A stretch of DNA of 64,000 nt from Micromonospora sp. WMMD882 (GCF_027497255.1 NZ_CP114903.1:4216001-4280000); one strand, 5' to 3'; counted from the stretch's first letter, positions 34,640 to 43,485 are shown. Translations and numbers: made by a program. The notes: a model not told the origin generated them from the letters alone.

Positions 34640-35545
34640 GTGATCGCGAACATCGAGCTGATCGCCATGGTCTCCGGGGCGGCCTGCGTGGCCGGGCTGG
34701 TGCTGGCGGTGGTCGCGCTGGTCGGCACCACCCGGCCGGCGCCCGCGCCCGGTCGCGCCGGCGGGAACGGGCTGCGCCGGCTCTGGCTCGGCTCCGGCCC
34801 GAGCCGCCGGGAGCAGCGACGCCACCAGGCCCTGCTGGTGGGCGCGGCGCTGGCCGGCGCGCTGGCCTTCCTGCTCACCGGGCTGCCGGTGGTCGGGCTG
34901 CTGGTCGCCGTGGCGGTGCCCGGCACGCCGTGGCTGTTCTCGGTGGGCCGGGCCGAGCAGCGGGCGATCGCCCGGATCGAGGCGGTCGGCGAGTGGACCC
35001 GTCGACTCAAGGACATCTCCGCCACCGGCCAGGGCCTCCAGCAGGCCATCATCGGCACGGTCGCCACCGTGCCGCCGGAGATCGACGAGGAGGTACGCCT
35101 GCTCGCCGCCCGGCTCCAGGCCGGTTGGCTGGCCCGGCCCGCCCTGCTGGCGTTCGCCGACGACATCGGTGACCCGGTCGCCGACCAGGTGGTGGCGGCG
35201 CTGATCCTGCACCTGACCGACCGGGGCGAACGCCTCGGCGACGTGCTCGGCTCGATCGCGAGCGCGGCGACGGCCGAGGTGGCCACCCGCCGGGAGATCG
35301 AGGCCAAACGCACCCAGCCCCGGTTCGCGGTCCGCTTCCTCACCGGGATGACCCTGGCCACCATCGCGTACGGGCTGGTCAACCGGGAGTACATCCGCCC
35401 GTACGGCACGCCGACCGGGCAGTTGGTGATGGTCGTGCTCGGGGCCGCGTTCGTCGCGCTGCTGGTATGGGTGCGGTCGATGAGCCAGCCGCCGACGCCG
35501 ACCCGGTTCCTGCCCGCCCCGGACCCGGAGGACGTACTGGCATGA
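34640..35545 (+). CDS. tadB: TadB-like pilus platform protein
   Basis: 301 aa from GTG 34640, 49 bp after tadA. Hydrophobic segments at about residues 5-28, 67-95, 234-252 and 262-280 flank a cytosolic type II secretion F-like domain, which includes WTRRLKDISATGQGLQQAI and VVAALILHLTDRGERLGDVLGSIA. TadB and TadC together form the inner-membrane platform that couples the ATPase to pilin extraction. The stop overlaps the tadC start (ATGA). Confidence 0.88.
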   Translation: MIANIELIAMVSGAACVAGLVLAVVALVGTTRPAPAPGRAGGNGLRRLWLGSGPSRREQRRHQALLVGAALAGALAFLLTGLPVVGLLVAVAVPGTPWLFSVGRAEQRAIARIEAVGEWTRRLKDISATGQGLQQAIIGTVATVPPEIDEEVRLLAARLQAGWLARPALLAFADDIGDPVADQVVAALILHLTDRGERLGDVLGSIASAATAEVATRREIEAKRTQPRFAVRFLTGMTLATIAYGLVNREYIRPYGTPTGQLVMVVLGAAFVALLVWVRSMSQPPTPTRFLPAPDPEDVLA

Positions 35546-36414
35546 TCCTCAACTGGCAGCTCACCCTCGCCGTCAGCGGCGGCGCGGTGGTCGGGCTCGG
35601 GGTCTTCCTGATGGTCCGGGAGCTGCTGCCGGCTTCCCCGGCGCTGGGTCCGGCGCTGCGCCGGCTGCACCAGCCGCCGACCGTCGTCCGGCCGTCCGCG
35701 TCCGCCGCCCGCAGCCCGGAGTGGCTGACCGGCGCGGCCCGCTGGCTGCGTCCGCCACACCGGCAGCTCGCGCTGATCGGCCAGACCCCCGAGCAGTACG
35801 CCCTCTCGGTGCTGCTGTCCGCCCTGATCGGTGTCGCCACGCCCACCCTGGCCGGCGCCTTCCTGGCGATGATGGGCGTCGGTCTGCCGTTCGTGGTGCC
35901 GGTGCTGGGCAGTCTCGGGGCGGGGTTCCTGTTCGCCCTGGTCGCGCACCAAGCGGTGGTGCAGAAGGCCGACCGGGCCCGGGAGGAGTTCCGGCTGGCC
36001 GTCTGCGCCTACCTGGACCTGGTCGCGCTGCAACTGTCCGCCGCGCACGGGCCGGTGCAGTCGCTGGAACGCGCCGCCGAGGTCTGCGACGGCTGGGTCT
36101 TCGAGCGGATCCGCGAGGCGCTGCGGATCGCCCAGATGCAGATGCACTCCCCCTGGGAGGAGCTGCGTGACCTCGCCGACAAGATCGGCATCCCGGAGCT
36201 GGGCGACGTCGGCGCGATCATGCGCTCCTCCGGCAGCGAGGGCGCGCAGGTGCACGACACCCTGCGCAGCCGCGCCGACGCCCTGCGCGACCAGATCCGT
36301 ACCGACGACCTGGCCAAGGCCGAGGCGGTCACCAGCAAGTTGGACATTCCGGGCTCGCTGCTGGTGTTCGTTCTGCTCGGCTTCGTCGTCTATCCCTTCC
36401 TGGCCCGCCTCTAG
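35542..36414 (+). CDS. tadC: TadC-like pilus platform protein
   Basis: 290 aa, ATG 35542 overlapping tadB. One N-terminal helix, two central ones (LSVLLSALIGVATPTLAGAFL and the next) and a C-terminal helix (LLVFVLLGFVVYPFL). The type II secretion F-like domain runs from about residue 140 to 270, with the characteristic FRLAVCAYLDLVALQLSAAHG and IPELGDVGAIMRSSGSEGAQV. Partner of TadB in the membrane platform. Confidence 0.88.
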   Translation: MILNWQLTLAVSGGAVVGLGVFLMVRELLPASPALGPALRRLHQPPTVVRPSASAARSPEWLTGAARWLRPPHRQLALIGQTPEQYALSVLLSALIGVATPTLAGAFLAMMGVGLPFVVPVLGSLGAGFLFALVAHQAVVQKADRAREEFRLAVCAYLDLVALQLSAAHGPVQSLERAAEVCDGWVFERIREALRIAQMQMHSPWEELRDLADKIGIPELGDVGAIMRSSGSEGAQVHDTLRSRADALRDQIRTDDLAKAEAVTSKLDIPGSLLVFVLLGFVVYPFLARL

Positions 36415-36451
36415 ACCCCCGAAACCCCTCCCCGAACGAAGGAGCACCCCG

Positions 36452-36643
36452 ATGACAATCGTCAACCGCCTGCACATCGCCGTGACAAACCGGCTGGCCG
36501 AGCTGCGCCAGGCCGGTGACCGGGGCGACAGTCCCGTACCGACCGCCGTGATCATCGCCGGCCTGGTGGTCGCGGCGACGGCCGTCACCGGCCTCGTCCT
36601 CTCCAGGGCCAACCTGTGGATGGACTCCATCGCCACCCCGTAG
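36452..36643 (+). CDS. Short pilin-like peptide (candidate Flp-type major pilin)
   Basis: 63 aa, ATG 36452 with GAACGAAGGAG upstream. A polar N-terminal half with RLAELRQAGDRGDSP precedes one hydrophobic helix, VPTAVIIAGLVVAATAVTGLVL, and a short tail. Size, single helix and location between tadC and the TadE-like genes match a Flp pilin. Unlike typical Flp pilins, there is no Glu five residues after the Gly cleavage site, so processing by a TadV-type peptidase may differ. No prepilin peptidase gene is in the window. Confidence 0.65.
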   Translation: MTIVNRLHIAVTNRLAELRQAGDRGDSPVPTAVIIAGLVVAATAVTGLVLSRANLWMDSIATP

Positions 36644-36662
36644 GGACAAGGTGGTGATTCGA

Positions 36663-37091
36663 ATGCGCGTAGCCGGTCGCCGGGCGGTCGAGGCCGTCCG
36701 GCGACGGCTCGTGCCCGGCGCGGCCGACCGGGGGGCCAACCCGGTCGAGCTGGCCGTGGTGATGCCGGCGATCCTGCTGCTGCTGTTCGGCTCGATCCAG
36801 GTCGCCGCCTGGTTCCTGGCCCGGTCCACCGCCCTGCACGCCGCGCAGAGCGGGGTGAACGCGCAACGCGTCCACGACGCCCCGGGCGGAGCGGGCGTGG
36901 CACGGGCGCAGGCGTTCCTGACCGCCGCCGGGGACTGGCTGGCCGACCCGCAGACGAGCTGCGTCGACGGGGACGACCAGGTCACCTGCACGGTGACCGG
37001 CAAACCGCTCTCCGTGGTACCCGGATTGAGCCTGACCGTGTCGCAGACCGCGCACGGCACGGTGGAACGCTGGACGGAGGCCGGCGGATGA
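36663..37091 (+). CDS. TadE-like pseudopilin
   Basis: 142 aa; ATG 36663 is preceded by AAGGTGGTG, six bases away; upstream GTG codons are possible. A basic leader is followed by the prepilin-type site GANPVELAVVMPAILLLLF, with Glu at +5 after Gly and then the hydrophobic helix typical of TadE. The soluble C-terminal part has two Cys residues (TSCVDGDDQVTC), which may pair. TadE-type minor pilins are needed for Flp pilus assembly. Overlaps the next start. Confidence 0.85.
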   Translation: MRVAGRRAVEAVRRRLVPGAADRGANPVELAVVMPAILLLLFGSIQVAAWFLARSTALHAAQSGVNAQRVHDAPGGAGVARAQAFLTAAGDWLADPQTSCVDGDDQVTCTVTGKPLSVVPGLSLTVSQTAHGTVERWTEAGG

Positions 37092-37660
37092 GCCGGCGGT
37101 GGATCACCACGGCCGCCCGCCGACGCGTCGCCCGGCCCGGGGCGACGGCGGCCCGCCGTGGTGGCGGCGACCACCGGGGTTCGGTGGCGGCCCGCCGTGG
37201 TGGCGGCGACCGGGGCTCGGTGGCGGTGGAGACGGCCGTGCTCGCGCCCGCGTTCATCGCGTTGATGGTGCTGGCCGGGGTGGCCGGCCGCACGGCGGTC
37301 GGCGCGGAGGCGGTCGAGGCCGCCGCGCACGACGCCGCCCGCGCCGCGTCGATCTCCCGGGACGCGGACAGCGCCCGCGCCGCCGCCGCCTCCGCCGCCG
37401 CCCAGCAGCTCGACTGGCAAAAGCTGAGCTGCACCGGCACCCCCACGCTGGCCTTCTCCGGCTCGGTGGGCGGGTCGCCGACCAGCTTCGAGCTGGCGTA
37501 CCAGGCGGCGCCGGGGCAGCCAGCCGCCGTCACGGTGCAGATCACCTGCCTGGTCTCGTTCGCCGACATCCACCTGTCGACCCTGCCCGGCATGCCGGGC
37601 GGGCGGCAGGTGACGGCGAGCTTCACGTCCCCGCTGGACAGCTACCGGAGCCGGGGATGA
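37088..37660 (+). CDS. Second TadE/TadF-like pseudopilin with duplicated leader
   Basis: 190 aa, ATG 37088. The N-terminal leader contains a duplicated segment, ARRGGGDHRGSVA then ARRGGGDRGSVAVE, so the candidate cleavage motif GSVA occurs twice. Only the second copy has the +5 Glu (GSVAVE) and is followed by the hydrophobic helix TAVLAPAFIALMVLAGVAG. The C-terminal domain is extracellular-type with two Cys residues. Translationally coupled on both sides. Confidence 0.82.
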   Translation: MSRRWITTAARRRVARPGATAARRGGGDHRGSVAARRGGGDRGSVAVETAVLAPAFIALMVLAGVAGRTAVGAEAVEAAAHDAARAASISRDADSARAAAASAAAQQLDWQKLSCTGTPTLAFSGSVGGSPTSFELAYQAAPGQPAAVTVQITCLVSFADIHLSTLPGMPGGRQVTASFTSPLDSYRSRG

Positions 37661-38088
37661 ACGGCCGTCGACGCGCCGGCCGGGACGCGGGACGGGTGAG
37701 TCTCTTCCTCGCGGTGTCCATGGTCGGCGTACTCATGATCATCGCGTTGGCCTTCGACGGGGCCGGTCAGCTCCGCACCGCGCACCGGGCCGACAACCTG
37801 GCCGCCGAGGCGGCCCGCACCGGCGGTCAGGCCATCGACCGGGCGCAGGCCATCAACGGCGGCCCCAAGGAGATCGACGAGGCCGCCGCCAGCGTCGCCG
37901 TCGCCAGCTACCTCTCCGCCGCCGGCGTCACCACCCACTCGGTGAGCTTCCCCGTCGTCGACGGCGAGAAGCGCATCACCGTCCAGCTCACCCTCACCTA
38001 CGACAGGTACCTGCTCGGCTTGTTCGACATAACCGACTCCGTGACCGTCTCCGGCGAGGCGACCGCACGCGCCGTCACCGGACCGTAG
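37657..38088 (+). CDS. TadG-like pilus assembly protein
   Basis: 143 aa, ATG 37657 overlapping the previous stop. N-terminus RRAGRDAGRVSLFLAVSMVGVLMIIALAFDGAG is the typical TadG/TadE-like signal anchor with a single helix, here without +5 Glu. The following region AHRADNLAAEAARTGGQAID is common in this family in actinobacteria. A beta-rich C-terminal part follows. Located after the two TadE-like genes, in the usual order. Confidence 0.78.
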   Translation: MNGRRRAGRDAGRVSLFLAVSMVGVLMIIALAFDGAGQLRTAHRADNLAAEAARTGGQAIDRAQAINGGPKEIDEAAASVAVASYLSAAGVTTHSVSFPVVDGEKRITVQLTLTYDRYLLGLFDITDSVTVSGEATARAVTGP

Positions 38089-38102
38089 GAAGGAAGGCCG
38101 CG

Positions 38103-39182
38103 ATGGCCGCAGCTCGTTCCGCCGTACGGCGGACCGGCCAGGTGCTCACCGGCTTCAGCGCGCTCGTCGTGCTCTGCGCGGTGCTGGTGGGCGCCCCGAT
38201 CGCCCTCCTCGCGCTGGCCGGGAACCCGCTGCCCGCCGAGGTGCCCACCCTGGAGTCCGTCAGTTCGGCGCTGACCAGCCGGGACGACGGGCAGCTCTTC
38301 CTCCGGGCGTTGGCGGTGCTGGGCTGGTTCGGCTGGGCGACCTTCGCCTTCTCGGTGCTGGTGGAGCTGGTCGCGCTGGTGCTGCGCCGGCCCACCCCGA
38401 AGCTGCCCGGGATGCGCAGTCAGCAGCGGGCGGCGGCGGCGCTGGTCGGCTCGGTCGCCCTGATCATCGCGGCCAGCCCGGCGGCGACCGCGGCCACCGC
38501 CACGTACGGGCCCGCGTACGCGTCCGCGCCGGCCGCCTCGACGACGCTGGCCATGGGCGCGCCCGGCACCGCCCAGCCGCCGCCGACCACCGCCGTCGCG
38601 CGGGGCGTGGCCCCGCCGGTCGCCGGCACCGCCGACCGTCCGTTGACCGCCGAACCCCAGGTGTACCGGGTGGCGAAGGGCGACTACCTCGGCGAGGTCG
38701 CCGAACGGTACCTGGAGGACTTCCAGAGCTACCGGGTGCTGGTGAAGCTGAACAGGCTCGGCGACCCGGACCGGATCCACCCCGGCCAGTTGCTGAAGCT
38801 GCCCGAGCAGGCCAGCGACAGCGGCGTCCGGGCGCACGCGACGGGTCGGGTGGTGGACCGGCCCAGCCCACGGCCCGCCCAGCCCGTCCCGGACGAGGTG
38901 GCCCCCGACGAGGAACGGGTCGTCCCGGAACGCGGCACGCCCGGTCGGGCGACGGTGCCGCCGACCACCCAGTGGCCGCAGGAGGAGGAACCCCCGATGA
39001 CGGTGGGGGCGGCCCGCTCGGGCCCGGAGGACCGGGTCAACCGTCCGCTGGCGGTCTCGGCGGTGCTGGCGGTGGCGAGCATCGTCGGCGCGCAGATCGG
39101 CGCGGTGTTGGGCCTGCGTCGCCGCCCGGCGACGCCCGGCGGCGGTCGCGGCCTCAACAGCGGCCGGCACCGCCGCGGCTGA
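38103..39182 (+). CDS. LysM-domain membrane protein, end of the Tad operon
   Basis: 359 aa, ATG 38103 with GGAAGGAAGG upstream. Helices at about residues 15-40, 63-83, 101-122 and 312-335. Between the third and fourth lies a LysM domain (VYRVAKGDYLGEVAERYLEDFQSYRVLVKLN, then DPDRIHPGQLLKLP). LysM binds peptidoglycan GlcNAc, so the protein could link the pilus machine to the wall. A Pro/Glu-rich linker follows. Proteins of this layout often close actinobacterial tad loci. The hairpin at 39212-39250 ends the operon. Confidence 0.82.
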   Translation: MAAARSAVRRTGQVLTGFSALVVLCAVLVGAPIALLALAGNPLPAEVPTLESVSSALTSRDDGQLFLRALAVLGWFGWATFAFSVLVELVALVLRRPTPKLPGMRSQQRAAAALVGSVALIIAASPAATAATATYGPAYASAPAASTTLAMGAPGTAQPPPTTAVARGVAPPVAGTADRPLTAEPQVYRVAKGDYLGEVAERYLEDFQSYRVLVKLNRLGDPDRIHPGQLLKLPEQASDSGVRAHATGRVVDRPSPRPAQPVPDEVAPDEERVVPERGTPGRATVPPTTQWPQEEEPPMTVGAARSGPEDRVNRPLAVSAVLAVASIVGAQIGAVLGLRRRPATPGGGRGLNSGRHRRG

Positions 39183-39211
39183 CCCCCGCCCGACCCGGCT
39201 GACCCCGCCCG

Positions 39212-39250
39212 GGCCCGGCGACAGACACCGGCCCGCCGTCGCCGGGCCCG
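39212..39250. terminator. Hairpin between the Tad operon and the Rieske gene
   Basis: GGGCCCGGCGAC (39212-39223) pairs perfectly with GTCGCCGGGCCC (39239-39250), a 12-bp stem with a 15-base loop, placed between two convergent genes. Likely a bidirectional terminator. Confidence 0.7.
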
Positions 39251-39316
39251 GTGGATCGTCGCCCGGCCCGGCCGGCGCCGGCGGTCGCGCCGCCGGCTGG
39301 GCAGGTACCGGGCGGC

Positions 39317-40171
39317 TCAGGGCAGGCGGGTCTGCAACACGCCGTCGACGACCCGGGTGGTGAGCATCTGCTGGTCGTTGGCGGCCGGCCCGTGCACCAC
39401 CTTTCCCCCGTCGTTGAGCCGGAAGGCGCTGCCGTGCCACGGGCACACCACGCACGGGTGCCCGTCGATCTGGCGGACCTCGCCCTGGCCGAGCGGCCCG
39501 CTCTGGTGCGGGCAGCGTTCCAGCATGACGGTGACGTCGTCGCCGTGCCGGTAGAGGATCACCGACACGTCGTCGACGTCCCGGGTGACCAGTTGCCGGT
39601 CCGGCAGGTCGGCCAGGTCGGCGACCGGATGCCAGCCGTCGCCGATCAGGTGCGCCTCGGAGACGCTCTGGTTGACCTGCGCCCCCTGCTTGTACGCGAG
39701 GTGCCCGCCCAGGTACGCGCCGCCTCCCGCCGCGCCGAGCCCCAGGTACGCCAGCGTCCGCCCGAGGCCGTGCCGGCCGGTCAGCCGGGCCGCCAGCGAA
39801 CCGGCGTAGCAGGCCAGCCCGACGGTGTTCGCCGCGGCGTGCGCCAGCCCCACCCGACGCTGGTCCCGGTTCAACGCCGCCCAGTCGTTCAGCCCGGCGA
39901 CGGCCGCCGGGACGGCGCTGACCGTGCCGACCGCCACCAAAGCGGTGGCGGCCCGACGCTGACCGGGCAGCAGGTCGACGACGGCGGCGCTGATCCACGC
40001 TCCGACCGGCACCTGCACCATCGCCGGGTGCAGCGGATGCCCGAGCCATACTCCGTGCAGCAGGTCACGGACCCGCTGCGGGCGGAGGGTGGCCAGGACC
40101 GCCCGTTGCAGGCGGTCGCCCACCCGGTCCAGCGCGGACGCCTGCTCGATCCTCGTGGTGATTGCTCGCAC
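39317..40171 (-). CDS. DUF2231 membrane domain fused to a Rieske [2Fe-2S] domain
   Basis: 284 aa from GTG 40171; an upstream start in the same frame at 40240 is possible but has poorer context. The first 160 residues carry the DUF2231 hallmark LGHPLHPAMVQVPVGAW and four hydrophobic helices. Residues 190-284 form a Rieske domain with CPHQSG (CxH) and CPWHGSAF (CxxH) binding the cluster. It is therefore a membrane-bound iron-sulfur protein, probably an electron carrier to an unknown partner. Divergent from the broken EamA gene. Confidence 0.85.
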   Translation of the reverse strand: MRAITTRIEQASALDRVGDRLQRAVLATLRPQRVRDLLHGVWLGHPLHPAMVQVPVGAWISAAVVDLLPGQRRAATALVAVGTVSAVPAAVAGLNDWAALNRDQRRVGLAHAAANTVGLACYAGSLAARLTGRHGLGRTLAYLGLGAAGGGAYLGGHLAYKQGAQVNQSVSEAHLIGDGWHPVADLADLPDRQLVTRDVDDVSVILYRHGDDVTVMLERCPHQSGPLGQGEVRQIDGHPCVVCPWHGSAFRLNDGGKVVHGPAANDQQMLTTRVVDGVLQTRLP

Positions 40172-40320
40172 CTGTTCCGACTTCCCGCTCCGCCGGCCGG
40201 CAAACCGGGCGACGGTGCCGAGCTGGCCGCCGGGCCCCACCCGGGACGCCCGTCACGTCACCGACCAGGGGGGCCGGATGGTGGAAATCCGCTCGCCGCG
40301 CCTCGTCCGGGCGGGAAATC

Positions 40321-41218
40321 GTGACCGGCAGGTACGCGCACGTCCTCCGGCCGGAGCCGGCCGCCCCCACCGCCGCCGCCCGGCTCGTCGCGGCGGTGGG
40401 CCGGCCGGACGCGGTGCCACCGCCGTTGCTGATGCTGCTCGGGATGCTCTCCACCCAGCTCGGCGCGGCCGTGGCGAAACATCTCTTCGGCAGCACCAGC
40501 CCGGGTGGCACGACCACGCTGCGGCTCGGTCTGGCCGCGTTGATCCTGCTCGCGGTGACCCGTCCCGGGCTGCGGTCGGGCTGGCGCGCCGGCGGCCTGG
40601 TGGTCGGGTTCGGGCTGATGCTGGCGCTGATGAACCTCAGCTTCTACGCGGCCCTGCACCGGGTGCCGCTGGGCGTGGCGGTGACGGGCGGTCAGCCGGC
40701 GGGCGCCGGGCGCCCGGGGGTTGGCGCTGGGTATGGCGGTGGGCGGGCTGGCCGTACTGCCGTTCGGCGTGGCCGGCAGCGGCGCCGAGCTGCTCGACCC
40801 GTGGATCCTGCTGCTGGGGGTGGGCGTGGCGCTGCTGTCGTCGGTGTTGCCGTACTAGGCGGAGATGGTCGCGCTGCGCCGCATGCCGGCCCGGGTCTTC
40901 GCGGTGCTGCTGAGCCTGGAGCCGGCGATCGGCGCGCTCGTCGGTCTGGCGCTGCTCGGCGAGGTGCTGGGCTGGTCGCAGTTCCTCGGGGTGGCCGCCG
41001 TGGTGGCCGCCGCGCTGGGGGCCACCCTGGTCCGTCCCGCCCGTCCCGCCCGCGCCGACCGACCCGACCCGACCCGGGCTGACGGACCCGACCGCCCCGA
41101 CCGGCGGGGCCTGCCCGACCGGCCCGGCGGGGCCGTGGGCCGGGCCGCTGGCGGGGTCGCGGGCCGGGGCGGCATCCTGGTCCGATGGGCGTACGTGTCG
41201 AACGCGACGGACCGGTGA
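40321..41218 (+). pseudogene. Broken EamA/RhtA-type transporter gene
   Basis: From GTG 40321 one frame codes the N-terminal half of an EamA transporter (MLLGMLSTQLGAAVAKHLF, GLMLALMNLSFYAALHRVPLGVAV). Near 40685 similarity stops and moves to another frame from 40721 (LALGMAVGGLAVLPFG). That frame then meets TAG at 40856, in the middle of the normally conserved PYSLEMVALRR region, and continues as EMVALRRMPARVFAVLLSLEPAIGALVGLALLGE. So there is a frameshift, a deletion of about 20 residues and a premature stop. Intact relatives are ten-helix metabolite exporters. The 3' end overlaps the following crotonase gene. Confidence 0.82.
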
Positions 41219-41952
41219 CCACGGTGATCCTGGACCGCCCGGAGGTACGCAACGCGGTCGACGGACCGACCGCGCGGGCGCTGGCCGACGCGTTCCGCGC
41301 CTTCGACGCCGACCCGACCGCCGCCGTGGCGGTGCTCTGGGGGGCCGGTGGCAGCTTCTGCTCGGGGGCCGACCTCACGGCGATCGGCACGCCGCGCGGC
41401 AACCGGGTCGAGCCGGACGGGGACGGACCGATGGGGCCCACCCGGATGACGCTCGGCAAGCCGGTGGTCGCCGCCGTCTCCGGGTACGCCGTGGCCGGCG
41501 GCCTGGAGTTGGCGCTCTGGTGCGACCTGCGGGTCGCCGAGTCCGACGCGGTGTTCGGGGTCTTCTGTCGACGGTGGGGCGTGCCGCTGGTCGACGGCGG
41601 GACGGTCCGGCTGCCCCGGCTGGTCGGGGAGAGCCGGGCGATGGACCTGATCCTCACCGGCCGTCCGGTGCCGGCCGACGAGGCGTACGCGATGGGGTTG
41701 GTGAACCGGCTGGTCGAGCCGGGCACGGCCCGCGCGGAGGCCGAGCGGCTGGCCGCCGCGATCGCCGGCAGCCCGCAGCGGTGCCTGCGCAACGATCGGG
41801 CGGCCGTGCTGGCCGGCGCGGGCCGTCCGGAGCCGGACGCGCTGGCCGTCGAGCTGGCCTACGGTCTGGACTCGCTGACCGAGGCCGGCGCGGGCGTCGC
41901 CCGGTTCACCGCCGGCGCCGGCCGGCACGGCACGCCGGCCGGCGACGGTTGA
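41185..41952 (+). CDS. Enoyl-CoA hydratase/isomerase (crotonase) family protein
   Basis: 255 aa, ATG 41185. Crotonase fold with oxyanion-hole segments FCSGADLTAIG and GYAVAGGLELALWCDLRVAE, which keeps the first catalytic Glu. The position of the second catalytic Glu (GQPE in hydratases) reads FGVFCRRWG, so true hydratase activity is doubtful and another acyl-CoA reaction is likely. The stop is directly adjacent to the stop of the convergent flavoprotein. Confidence 0.85.
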   Translation: MGVRVERDGPVTTVILDRPEVRNAVDGPTARALADAFRAFDADPTAAVAVLWGAGGSFCSGADLTAIGTPRGNRVEPDGDGPMGPTRMTLGKPVVAAVSGYAVAGGLELALWCDLRVAESDAVFGVFCRRWGVPLVDGGTVRLPRLVGESRAMDLILTGRPVPADEAYAMGLVNRLVEPGTARAEAERLAAAIAGSPQRCLRNDRAAVLAGAGRPEPDALAVELAYGLDSLTEAGAGVARFTAGAGRHGTPAGDG

Positions 41953-43395
41953 TCAGCCGACGTCGGCGAGGGCGGTCTGGATGGCCCGGTGGAAGGTCGG
42001 GTACGCGTAGATCATGTGCCTGAGCTGGCTGACCGGGACGGCCGCGTGCACCGCCACCGCCAGCCCGGACAGCACCTCGCCGCCGGCCGGGCCGGCGGTG
42101 GTCGCCCCGACCAGCACGCCCCGGTCGGCGTCCACGACGAGCTTGACGAAGCCGCCGTCGCCGACCTGGTGGATCCAGCCCCGGGTGGACGACGACAGCG
42201 GCGCGTACCCGATCCGGACGTCGACGCCCCGGTCCCGGGCCTGCCGTTCGGTGAGGCCGACCGCGCCCACCTCGGGGTCGGTGAAGGTGACCCGGGGCAG
42301 CGCCCGGTAGTCGGCGCGCGGCACGTCCACGCCGGCCGCGCCGGCCGCCCCGCCGGCGGCCCGGGCGGTGCCGCTGGCGTCCGGGGCGGTGTCGGCCCGG
42401 CCGACCCGGTCGAGCAGGTCCCGCACGACGATGTCCGCCTGGTACATCGCGACGTGCGTGAACGCGCCCTCGCCGGTGACGTCGCCGACCGCCCAGAGCC
42501 GGTCGACGACCCGCAGCCGGTCGTCCACCGGCAGGTACCGCTGACCGGGGTCGACGCCCACCGTGTCCAGGCCCAGCTCGTCCAGGTGCGCCCGCCGTCC
42601 GGTGGCGACCAGCAGCCGCTCGCCGGTGAGCGTCGTCCCGTCGGCGGCCCGGACGGTGAAGCCGGTGGCGTCGTGGTCCACCCGTTCGACCGCCACCCCG
42701 GTCCGGATGTCGACGCCGTCGGCGCGCAGCGCGGCGGCGGCCACCTCGGACGCCTCCGGCTCCTCGACCGCCAGCACCCGGTCGGACCGCTCGATCACCG
42801 TGACCCGGACGCCGAACCGGGCGAAGACCTGCGTCAACTCCAGCCCGATCGCGCCGCCGCCGAGCACCAGCAGCGACGCGGGCAGCTCGGCCACCTCGAT
42901 CGCCTCCCGGTTCGTCCAGTACGGCGTGTCGGCGAGCCCGTCGAGCGGCGGGACGGACGGGCGGGTGCCCACGCCGACGACGATCCCGTGCCGGGCCTGG
43001 AACACCTGGTCGCCGACGCGTACCCGGTCGGGCCCGTCGAGCCGCCCGGCGCCCCGGACGAACCGGCCGCCCCGGTCGGTGAAGCGTTTCACGGCGACGC
43101 TGTCGTCCCAGTTGTCGGTGGCCTCCTCGCGGATCCGTCGGGCCACCGGCGTCCAGTCCGGTCGCACCTGGGCGGAGCCGGCCAGCCCGTCGACCCGGCG
43201 GGCCTCGGCGAGCGCGTTGGCCGCCCGGATCATCATCTTGCTGGGGATGCACCCCCAGTACGGGCACTCGCCACCGACCAGGCCGCTGTCGATGCCGACG
43301 ACGTCGAGGCCGGCCCCGGCGAGTCGCCCGGCCACCTCCTCGCCGCCCACTCCGAGCCCGACCACGATCACGTCCACCTGCTGCGGCTGCGTCAC
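41953..43395 (-). CDS. FAD-dependent pyridine nucleotide-disulfide oxidoreductase
   Basis: 480 aa from GTG 43395. FAD-binding VIVVGLGVGGEEVAGRLA, redox disulfide GGECPYWGCIPSK (CxxxxC), NAD(P)-binding VLGGGAIGLELTQVF, the second FAD motif LWAVGDVTGEGAFTHVA, and a C-terminal dimerisation domain with IYAYPTFHRAI. The His of that last segment is the usual acid-base His. Layout fits dihydrolipoamide dehydrogenase, mercuric or mycothione reductases; the exact substrate cannot be told. An insertion rich in Ala/Gly lies near residues 335-355. Confidence 0.88.
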   Translation of the reverse strand: MTQPQQVDVIVVGLGVGGEEVAGRLAGAGLDVVGIDSGLVGGECPYWGCIPSKMMIRAANALAEARRVDGLAGSAQVRPDWTPVARRIREEATDNWDDSVAVKRFTDRGGRFVRGAGRLDGPDRVRVGDQVFQARHGIVVGVGTRPSVPPLDGLADTPYWTNREAIEVAELPASLLVLGGGAIGLELTQVFARFGVRVTVIERSDRVLAVEEPEASEVAAAALRADGVDIRTGVAVERVDHDATGFTVRAADGTTLTGERLLVATGRRAHLDELGLDTVGVDPGQRYLPVDDRLRVVDRLWAVGDVTGEGAFTHVAMYQADIVVRDLLDRVGRADTAPDASGTARAAGGAAGAAGVDVPRADYRALPRVTFTDPEVGAVGLTERQARDRGVDVRIGYAPLSSSTRGWIHQVGDGGFVKLVVDADRGVLVGATTAGPAGGEVLSGLAVAVHAAVPVSQLRHMIYAYPTFHRAIQTALADVG

Positions 43396-43452
43396 CCCGC
43401 CAGCATTCCGCACCGCGCCGGGCCGGACCAACCCGACCACTAGCAGGCTTCC

Positions 43453-43462
43453 CTTATATAAG
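43453..43462. promoter_or_regulatory. AT-rich palindrome upstream of the SRPBCC gene
   Basis: CTTATATAAG is a perfect 10-bp palindrome 23 bp upstream of GTG 43486, in one of the few AT-rich spots. It can serve as a -10 region, as an operator, or both. SRPBCC genes of this type are often controlled by ArsR-like repressors, but no arsR gene is adjacent. Confidence 0.45.
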
Positions 43463-43485
43463 TCAGCTCTGATAGGTTCCCGGTC

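Noticed and set aside
32809..36903. Long open frame on the minus strand opposite tadA-tadC
   Set aside because: Same effect of high GC; no motifs, and the plus-strand proteins are clear Tad components.
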